Shown in pieces: positions 56,181-64,000 of a stretch of DNA of 64,000 nt. The DNA comes from Mantamonas sphyraenae (Eukaryota; CRuMs; Mantamonadidae). How positions within the stretch are numbered: the first letter of the stretch is position 1; every line of letters starts with the position of its first letter. The notes below the pieces were generated by a model. The model worked only from the letters and a program-made list of their open reading frames with translations. It was not told the DNA's origin and did no database searches. A program made the translations under genes and the position numbers. The stretch covers positions 1 through 64,000 of the forward strand of contig JAPMXV010000048.1 of assembly GCA_026936335.1 (NCBI GenBank), in the 5' to 3' direction.

Positions 56181-56789
56181 TTATGCTTCTGCTTCATCGT
56201 CTGGGATGGAACGTCGGTTGCGCCGGCGGGGGAGAATTATCTCGTCATCGTCATCTCCAGAGTCGTCCACATCGCTTCCGGAGTAGCATGAGCTGTTTAA
56301 ATCGTCAACATCCACATCCAAGTCACTCCAGTTGGCATAGCCGTAGTTGTCCTCCTCATCAGACCCCTCGTTGTAGTACCACTGATCGTCCTCATCTTCC
56401 TCACTCGTCCAACGGTTCTCGTCCTCCTCGTCACTGCTTGTAAGCTCAATGCACTCCAAAAACTCGTCGTCATCCGCAATAAACTGCCTCATCTCCTCCT
56501 CCTCCTCCGAGTCCATAATCTCCTCCTCCTCAAATTCGTCATCAATAAAACGGAACCCGTACCCCCCTACTCCACTGATGGTTTCACCCCTATCTTCCTC
56601 GGCCTCATCATCTATTCCTTCTTCCAGTTCGTACCCGCTGCGGTAGTCTGCATCGTTGTCATCGACAACAATGTTGTGGTCATCATCGCCATCGTTCATC
56701 GTTGGTGTGTTCAACGAACCGATTGCACCACTCGGCATCGAACCAGAGCACTTGTTTTCAGAATCACCTTTAATTGACTGATGGGTCAT
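56181..56789 (-). CDS. Extremely acidic 202-aa protein (right copy)
   Basis: Frame identical to the left copy at 10711-11319, described there. It sits between the palindrome array and the UL9-like helicase gene, transcribed in the same direction as both helicases. Confidence 0.7.
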   Translation of the reverse strand: MTHQSIKGDSENKCSGSMPSGAIGSLNTPTMNDGDDDHNIVVDDNDADYRSGYELEEGIDDEAEEDRGETISGVGGYGFRFIDDEFEEEEIMDSEEEEEMRQFIADDDEFLECIELTSSDEEDENRWTSEEDEDDQWYYNEGSDEEDNYGYANWSDLDVDVDDLNSSCYSGSDVDDSGDDDDEIILPRRRNRRSIPDDEAEA

Positions 56790-56944
56790 TTGGCGAACTA
56801 CACAACGTTATCTTGGCACAGCTGGAGCATTGCGAGGCACATCTGCTCGCGAGACTACCAATTGGTTTAACGTTACCAAAGTACAATACAACACCACAAC
56901 AATACGATACAGACAGTTTTTGTTCACATGACCTTGGACATCTT

Positions 56945-57306
56945 CACCGATGGGTGGTTCCTGACGATGACCCGGGGTCCGGACTCGAGCTTCATCGTGA
57001 AAACCACACTTCTCACCCAGCCGACCCCACCTCTCAAAAAAAAAAATCATAGGATGGTATATATATACAACTTTTTTTTTTCGCCACACGACCTTGGGTG
57101 GTTCCTGACGATGACCCGGGGTCCGGACCTGAGCTTCATCGTGAAAACCACACTTCTCACCCAGCCGAGGCAAGACCACCCCACCTCTCCAAAAAAAAAA
57201 AATTCATAGGATGGTATATATATACAACTTTTTTTTTTCGCCACACGACCTTGGGTGGTTCCTGACGATGACCCGGGGTCCGGACCTGAGCTTCATCGTG
57301 AAAACC
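56945..57306. repeat. Tandem palindromic-element array (right copy)
   Basis: Mirror of 10195-10560, with cores at about 56977-56986, 57120-57129 and 57277-57286. The A/T runs differ by one or two bases between the arms, as expected for homopolymers. Confidence 0.75.
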
Positions 57307-57406
57307 AGTTGGTCGAACGCTCATGGGCTGGCTCACAGTGTCTGAAGCCATGGAGCCACAATGCGGTGTTTGGCATCGTCTACAATACACTAGAGCAGAG
57401 GCACGT

Positions 57407-60034
57407 TCATTCGACAATCATCTCCGCGCTTTGTTTTTCTCTGTGAGAGATGGCCTTGCGGAGTGCAGCCACAAACGTCTTTGTGGTGGGCCCAATATAG
57501 CCTTCGTTTTCAACCGCCTTGGATCCTTGCATGAGTAAATCCAGGGCCTTCAACATTCTCACGTTGGTCTGTTTGCTCAGCGTCTCGCAGAGCTTGTCTT
57601 CATCGTCAGTTTCGTCGACATCCAGCAACGGGTAGAGAAACAACCCACGCTTGCAGCGAGTCAAAGCAACGTAAACGAGGTTCAACGACTCGTCCGCGTT
57701 ACCTTGCGTGCTGGCAAACAGGTCAACGAGTCCGAGGATGTGCACATTCCCGCGATCGGCCCCCTTAGCTTTGTGTACCGTCGAGATCTGGATCTTGAAG
57801 AGTCCGTTGCCATCCATGGCGTCTGCTGGAGCGTGCATAAAGTCGTTGAAGCGCTGCTGGAGTTCGTGTACCCCCTGCTCATGAACGAGATCATCCCGCT
57901 GCAAGTACCGCCACCCTCGCACAAGAGCCACAGTTCGCAACATCATCGACACCCTGCGGTTCGCACCTCTGATGCTCCTGAAGAACTGCTGGACGTCCTG
58001 GCGAGTGTCGAAGCGACCGACCACGGCTGTGCGGCCAACGCCCTCCGTGTCGGCAACTTCTTCGGGTCCGAGCATCACCTGCAACTCGCGTTCGACGAAC
58101 CCCTGCGCGGTAGATCGCCACTCTTCCACATTCGTATGTTCTTCTGAGCCCCCGTGTTTGCTCCACCGACACTGGAGCTCAGTGCAAACTTGGGCGTACT
58201 CGTGGCCGCGATTGTCTGCAAGGAAGAATTGGTCGTACACAGCCAGCAACACACACTGCTCCTGGTTGTTGCGTACGATCAATAGGTCATCGTTTTCTGC
58301 CGTGGTCGCTCGGGGCAGCTCCTCGCGCGGCCCAAACGTACCTTGCGCAACGACGTCCTTGTCAAACTCGATTGGGGTGCCCAACGTCTCCAGCACTGGT
58401 GCCATCTTGGAAAACACGCGACGTGTGAGTTTCAGCTCCAGGGTGTTCGTTCGCATCCCCTGGTTCGAGGCTTCCTCTTTCAGAGTGGCAAGCGCCGTTG
58501 GTGCCGCTCCTAGTGACAGGTTGATGGCCTGGCGCTTGTCGCCAAACACTGCAAGTATGCTGCCCTTCTTTTCCGTCATGCGGCGGGCAAATTCGATCAT
58601 GGCGGGAGTGCAGTCCTGTGCTTCGTCCACAATGAGCAGAGGGGCCACCATGTGCTTCTGCGGCAAGGAATCTGCGCCTGTGATGTTTGCCACGTACACC
58701 GCATCTGGCATTGACACAATGCTTGTCATGTTGTTGGCAAACAGCTCGGCTGGCTTCAGCACCAGGCACACGAGCTCGGTCAGCACGCCCCGCTCAAACT
58801 CTGCCCCAAGCGCCTTTTTTTCCAGTCCAGAGTGAGTGCGCAGATTGCGTTCCGTGTTGATCATGTGGTATACTTCACTCTTGTCGTTGCCAATGTTCAT
58901 CTGCATGCAAGCCTGGCTGTAGAACTCAACCAGCGTTCGCAGCACCTTTTGCTCGACGCTCCTGACCAGCGGCGCATACTGCTGACAGCACTGTGTCAAC
59001 ACAGGCTTGGCAAACTTTACAATGTTTTGGTAGTGTCTCTGACACATGTCCCGAATTTCCTGGTTGTTGGTGCTTGCCTTGGACGCGTCGGCTCGTTTGA
59101 CAAATTCGTTCGTAAGCTTGGTCACGTTTTCGCATAGGTACGAGTCAATGCGCTCATCGTCGATCTTCATGCCCTGTTGCATGTCAGCGCTCGCTCTGCA
59201 CAGTACCTGCACAAAGTATCTCGGAAGAACCGAGCTCGAAGAGCTCGAATCAAACGTCACCGCTCCCTTTGCATGACTGCCCAAATCGCTCATGGCCTTG
59301 GAATGGAAAGTGCACACGTGCACACCATCGTCACTCCGCTTTGCCGCCACCTTGACTCCAGCTCGCTCGAGTGCCTCCTTCAAATCGTTCGCGTTGGCGC
59401 GGTTGAACACCAGCACATACAGAGCTCGGTCGGTCGTCCACCGATTCTCTCCACCCTCTTCTCTGAGGACTTCCTTCACAATAACCCTGATCACAGTCGA
59501 CTTGCCCGCACCCGGCACTGCCTCAATCACAAGCCCCACCGCGTCCTTCTTTCGCGTCGCGGCCACTATCAAATCGACAAGCTCCCTCTGATCCCTGCTC
59601 AATGGCCTCTCTGTTGCTCTGCAAACATCTCCAGCCGATGCGGATGACGAGCAAGGCTGATCCAGGTGCTGCGTCGAGTCTGAAACGGCGCTCGCGTCTA
59701 CTTCGTCCATGCGCCATGCCCGTGGGGGTTAGTTATTGTTGTAGAGGTGTTTATGTTTTACCAACCACGTAATTTGGAACCGTGTGTGGACGTTTGGGGG
59801 GCACGTACCAAGGTCAATGCGAGCCTGTTTCTTTGGCTGGGGCAGTGCCGCTGCAACTGTCGAAATCCACTCGTCCTCCTGGTACGACTCCTCAATACTT
59901 GCTGAACGTGCACGTTTGCGCCCTTCTTCGTCGTGGGGCTGTGAACCTGCATCGGGCTGGCTCGTTTCGTCTGCCAGGACAATGTCACCAACACTCTCAT
60001 CGACAGGGTCGATTTCCGGGATATCGATGTCCAT
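57407..60034 (-). CDS. UvrD/Rep-type superfamily 1 DNA helicase (839 aa), one intron, right copy
   Basis: Exon 1 60034-59809, intron ~59808-59701 (GTACGT donor, ATAACTAAC branch-point-like site, ACGAAG acceptor), exon 2 59700-57407. The joined 2,520 nt is in frame. Helicase motifs: Walker A EAVPGAGKSTVIRV (~120); Walker B LLIVDEAQDCTPAMIEF (~430); motif III ILAVFGDKRQAIN; motif V ISTVHKAKGADRGNVHI; motif VI LNLVYVALTRCKRGLFL near the C-terminus. These are diagnostic of SF1A 3'-5' helicases of the UvrD/Rep/FBH1 group. The first 75 residues, added by exon 1, are acidic with EGRKRARSASIEES and QPKKQARIDL, probably nuclear localisation. An unspliced start at 59710 would lack this leader. The gene shares a palindrome-bearing upstream region with the divergent 1,035-aa gene. 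Confidence 0.9.
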
Positions 60035-60738
60035 GATTGCTTGTTTGCGTCTTGTGAGTGATCGAGCGGATTACTGTGACGTGCAAAGTGCAATCGCGTT
60101 GAGTTGCCTCAGACGGGGCAACCACGAGCTGCAGACCAAGTTGGACCGACAGGGCCACAGTGATGCTCCCACGCCCCTCAGAGCTTCCTCCATGCCCACA
60201 CAGGTCGACACATCCATCTGTCAACCAGTAGTCCATGTATGGTCCCTGTTTGTGGTTTGTTTCGTGGTCCCGGACTTGGTCCGGACTGGACCTTCATCGA
60301 AACCTCCAGTCACACGAATTGATGAGGTGAAATGAAAAGCCAAAAAAATCAAAATACACCCGATTTTACGATGACCAGTGGGTCCGGACCTGGTCCGGGC
60401 CCAGGCTTCATCGCAAAACCAATCACAATCCACAGTGTGTGTGACCAAAGAGTGTGTTGGTACATGTGCGGAACTGTCCTCCCAGGACTTGGTCCAGGAC
60501 TCACTGATATCGAAAGCGGTGAGCGAAACGACACGAACCCGACGATGAGAGTGGTCCCGGGCGAGGTCCAACCAGGCCCACCACCTTGATTGGGTGAAAG
60601 GTGTACACCTCCTTGTGAACCACACAAGTCGTGGGCGCTGTGGGCTCCGTCGTCGATACGTTGATTACGTTGAGCAAGAGGACAAAGGGGCCAAGCAAGT
60701 TGCGCAGAACCCACCAAAGCCGCCCTTTGTTCTGCTCC
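60035..60738. promoter_or_regulatory. Divergent intergenic region with palindromic elements (right copy)
   Basis: Mirror of 6763-7465. It carries element 2 at ~60264-60305 and element 1 at ~60368-60419 (core 60381-60390). No gene is supported. Confidence 0.5.
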
Positions 60739-63700
60739 ATGGAGAACAGTGAGCAACAGGAGGGCAATGTTTGGGGAGCCACACATCGTAGAGATAGACC
60801 TGCAGCATCACGTAAACGCAAGAGGTCCGCCAAGCACCAGCGACGCAAGGGGGGTGGCCGATTTGGCGTCCAGGTGGCTGCGCAGCAAGTGCCCATCCGG
60901 CTCGGGGACCAAGAACAAGAGCAAGAAGAGGAGCCGCAGAGCATTGACCCTGTAACTGACCACGCACCTAAGCGGTCCCGGGTAGAGTCTACCCCATCTG
61001 CATCTTCGAGCTCCAGCTCCAGCTCCAGCTCCGAGACCCCAAACGGCACGGTGGGTTTCCCCTCTTGCAACCTCCATCCCGGCCCAGGTCATGCACTCAC
61101 ACGTACCGAATGCGCGCATGTGTGGACATCCTGTGCCCGTCGCCACTACTTGCAGCCCAATGGTGACCAACAGGCCCCTGCTTCACCTTCAAAGCACCAG
61201 CTGCCTGACAAGCACACATACGAGAGCATCACCTTGGAGCTGATCGAAGATATCAACAAGAACGAGCTCACACACCTAGGACCCAATGCTAAGCACCCCA
61301 AGAGCAACCTAGTTGCCGCTTTTCAACAGTATCAAGGCGGCGAGGTAACCCCTGGTCAAGTGAAAGCGCTCGTGTGGGCGGCCGCCTCAGCATCACTGGA
61401 CCTCCCGCCTCCCGAGCCCCTGCTTACCTCCTACGAGAAATTGAGGCAATTTGTCAACAGTGCATATGTGTGTACATCAAACATGTCTTCAGCCCAGTGG
61501 GATTTGGTGGTCTATGCAAGTTTCTCGGGGCTGATCCCGCTCACAGTGCTCTGGGAACACACTGGGTGCCACTCCTGGACCTACTATGGAGGTATGAATC
61601 GCAATATCATTCGACCTGCATTCCACCTCACGGATGTTCGCATTGACAGCACACCGGCTTTGGAAGTTGACGAGCGACGTTTGATGAGCGTGGAGCTGGA
61701 GGCAGCCACCCTTGTTCAGGCCAAGCTGCTCTCGCTGGACAAAGAGAATGAGCAGGAAAGAGAGACACTGGAAGCGCTCGCAGAGAACTGGATGTCGTCC
61801 ATTGAAGAGCTTTTACACCAGCGTGGAGGCAACAAAAAGGAGCCGCTGTGGGTTCATGGTTCGAGCTGCAAACTCACCTCTGAGCCAGAGAGTGTCATCA
61901 ACAAATACTGTCAAACGTTTCTTGAGAACAACAGTCAGGAGAGGGTCGATATTGTGGAGACACTAATCTGCTTCTGGATGGACCCCAAACACGGTGCCAA
62001 CGCAACACGGTTTCGCGAGTTCCCGTCGATGCGCTCGAGTCTGATTGCCACCACCAATCCACAGACCCTCTGCAAGGCGGCTCTGCTTGCCCAGCGGGTG
62101 ACTGCTGAGCACCAGGAGAACCTGACAAAGGCTCGCCAGTTTGCGGATGAAATTCGTTCCCAGGCGAGGAGCGACAGCGCGTCTGAGGACGAATTGGCCA
62201 TACTCACGTGCTTGGCATTTGTGGGTGTAGTCCCGCTGTGCAAACTTGGCGCTTGGTACAAAGACGTGGAAGAACACGTCCTCGTGCCCGTTTTCGACAA
62301 GCTCGAGTCCATCGAACCCTTCCACGATTACCCCCTACCGCTCCAAATTCTGTTGGAAACTGAGCTACATCGTGCCCATGAACTTCATGCACACGCTTTT
62401 CAGCAAGATCAGGACGCTGCAGCCGCCAACACGAACGACTGCGAGCGAACAGTGCTGCGCAAGGCCTGGCGGAACTCCTTGGTTGGCTTGCTCGAACGAC
62501 AGCACGACGCGTGGGAACACAATGTCAAAGCCATGAACGGCTACAGTGTCACCTCAGACTATTGTGTACAGTGCCTGATTCGATCGGACCGAGCAGCCCC
62601 CCACCACGGCGTGCCGATTGCCCGAGCTATCACATGTTCATGGGTCCACCACATCGCTCAGAAGAAGCAAGTCGCCAAGTTGGCTGCACATGCCGTGTAC
62701 CGCTTTGCGGCGACCGCCTGGATGTCGCCACGTGCCTATCTCAGCAGCAACATGCACAAGACATCGACGGCAACCGAACACACAAGCATCTGTCGCCCAC
62801 TCCTTTGGATCCACTGCTTCGACAGCGACGCCGGCCTTCTTCTGTGGGATCCAAAGCCATCGGGTCGCGCTTCAAGCTCCTCTTTGAACAACAGCGAGCA
62901 CCCTGGCGCCTTTGCGTGGATGGCCAAACAACCCTTCTGTCCGGCCACCTGCCCTGTTGCAGCCAATCTCGACGCCGCCCTGATGGCTCAGAACGCCTTT
63001 CCCTGCCTCACCTATGACACAGCCAAAGAATCTGTCCCTCTCATGGAACCACGACAATGGCGTGCTCGTATGAAGAGGGCCTGGACTGTGCGCAACCACT
63101 ACGTGTACCCACGCTTCGCACTCAAACTTGCCTGGCTCTTGCACTGGCGGCTGCAGAATCTTTCCCCCCATCCGCAGGTCAGTGAGGACTCGTCCGACGA
63201 GGAAGACCGCCATGGCTCCGCTGGCAACACAGAATCCAATGGACCCTTGGATCACCTGCAGCAACTCCGCAAGGACTCCTGGCCCTCCACACGCGTGCAA
63301 GGGACAGTGCTCCACGAATGGGAGATCATCAACCTCCCGCACGTTTTTGCAAACCTCATCGACCACAGCACTCTCAAAGCACTCACAAAGAGCCGCGCGT
63401 CAAACAACGCAAACCGTTCGCGTTCCAAAACTCGCGTGCCCAGAGAAGTCAAGTACTTGTCCGTTTTGGAAGGCAAAGACACCATCGACGCAAACCAAGC
63501 TGTTTCCGTACGAGGCCACGTGGTGGGAGCTCGGCTCGGTTCTCTTTGATCGTGAGTACTCTCGCTGCACCGCAGACTACCGTGCCCTCCGTTCCCGCCT
63601 GAAAGATCTCCCCTTCCCTTGGGTCCCTCCTTCCTATTCGGACGACGACGACGATTTGATTGACTGCCGCGAGCGCTGGGACACGGTCACCGACAAACTC

Positions 63701-63847
63701 CTCCCGTCGATGATCCAGCTTTTTCTGCGCAACAAGAGCGCCTCCGTGTCCACAAACACGACGCATCCAACAGAACAGGACTGCTGGCCACAAACAGGCA
63801 TCCGGCCCATGCCGACAGACCCCTGGAATGACTATGCCGATATCTAG
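60739..63847 (+). CDS. Unknown ~1,035-aa protein with basic/acidic leader (right copy)
   Basis: Starts at MENSEQQEGN (an upstream in-frame Met exists at 60631). The leader has RKRKRSAKHQRRKGGGR, an acidic QEQEQEEEPQ stretch, PKRSRVEST at ~78 and a Ser run. An optional in-frame 105-nt intron (61051-61155, GTGGGT...TTGCAG) could remove part of it. The body is helical and acidic (YESITLELIEDINKNELTHL, ELEAATLVQAKLLSLDKENE, LPLQILLETELHRAHELHAH). An aromatic/basic segment (MEPRQWRARMKRAWTVRNHY) and acidic tails (SEDSSDEEDRHG, SYSDDDDDLIDCRERW) follow. No domain is recognised. An extra A near 63495 relative to the left arm shifts the frame, so the raw frame stops at 63549. Without that base the gene runs to the stop at 63847 and the length is divisible by three. 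Confidence 0.65.
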
Positions 63848-64000
63848 TAGGGATGATTTTCCGATCCACCGCAACCAACCCTGCACCACTGCGCCTCTGG
63901 TCATCGGTCGCCAGCAACCCACACCCATCCACACACAGTCAAGGTTTTCCATGCTGGCGGGATATAGAGACGTGGATTGCAATCCTGCACTGCGCCGGCT
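63848..64000. other. Window edge with many small insertions relative to the left arm
   Basis: Against the mirrored bases 3516-3659 this stretch carries about ten extra single bases (e.g. GGG for GG, AACCAACCC for ACCACCC, TTTT for TTT). The rest of the sequence matches. No gene is supported here. Confidence 0.6.

Larger units (their letters stand above)
40001..64000 (-). repeat. Right arm of giant inverted repeat
   Basis: Reverse-complement copy of the left arm, continuing to the window edge. Its genes have longer uninterrupted frames than the left copies: the UL9-like helicase is a single ORF, and the SF1 helicase, SET and beta-propeller genes are unbroken. Beyond about 62.9 kb the pattern changes. 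The right arm then carries extra bases in short runs relative to the left, most densely after 63847. That is typical of a poorly polished contig end, although real divergence is not excluded. Confidence 0.97.

Noticed and set aside
1-64000. CRISPR array, bacterial operons, rRNA or tRNA genes
   Set aside because: No regularly spaced short repeats, no rRNA-like blocks, and no tRNA-like cloverleaf noticed by eye. Introns show nuclear eukaryotic DNA.
3516-64000. Polinton/Maverick or standard DNA transposon
   Set aside because: No integrase, transposase, protein-primed polymerase or capsid recognised, the arms are far too long for terminal inverted repeats, and the spacer genes look host-like.

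Overview
This is nuclear DNA of a unicellular eukaryote that I cannot place further. The sequence is fairly GC-rich. Its genes have short spliceosomal introns (about 65-115 nt, one about 240 nt) with GTRAGT-type donors and pyrimidine-rich acceptors. Proteins carry secretory signal peptides, Ser/Thr/Pro stalks, Ser and Asp homopolymers and classical nuclear-localisation-like signals. I saw no rRNA, tRNA, CRISPR array or bacterial operon structure.

Layout: the window is dominated by a giant inverted repeat. The left arm (3516-27501) is repeated in reverse orientation as the right arm (40001-64000, reaching the window edge). The two arms flank a unique 12.5-kb spacer (27502-40000). Bases 1-3515 lie outside the demonstrable repeat and hold an LRR/ankyrin protein. 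The arms are almost identical. The differences I could find are nearly all single-base indels in homopolymer runs. The right copies of the genes read through, while the left copies are broken in several places. Over the last ~1 kb of the right arm the situation changes and the right copy carries extra bases.

From its inner to its outer end, each arm encodes: a 905-aa spliced nuclear-type protein of unknown family; a SET-domain protein; a 305-aa unknown protein; two secreted or surface SBBP-type beta-propeller proteins; a ~1,640-1,678-aa protein with a herpesvirus-origin-binding-protein-type (UL9-like) SF2 helicase core; an extremely acidic 202-aa protein; an 839-aa UvrD/Rep-type SF1 helicase with one intron; and a ~1,035-aa unknown protein with a basic/acidic N-terminus. 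Six of these (905-aa, SET, 305-aa, UL9-like, SF1 helicase, 1,035-aa) share a short basic motif of the form K-[RHK]-x-R-[VI]-[EQD], in five cases within the first ~90 residues. A palindromic DNA element (core GGTCCGGACC inside CGATGA...TCATCG arms) occurs only around the two helicase genes, the acidic gene and the 1,035-aa gene, including a tandem array interleaved with A/T runs. I infer that the arms carry a co-regulated replication/chromatin gene set, possibly an integrated virus-derived or mobile replicon. No capsid, integrase, transposase or DNA polymerase was recognised.

The spacer looks like ordinary host sequence. It holds a ~2,473-aa secreted Cys-rich repeat protein with an internal 1-kb tandem duplication, a four-helix membrane protein, a stand-alone NPC1-type N-terminal sterol-binding domain, a small membrane protein, and one doubtful small gene.
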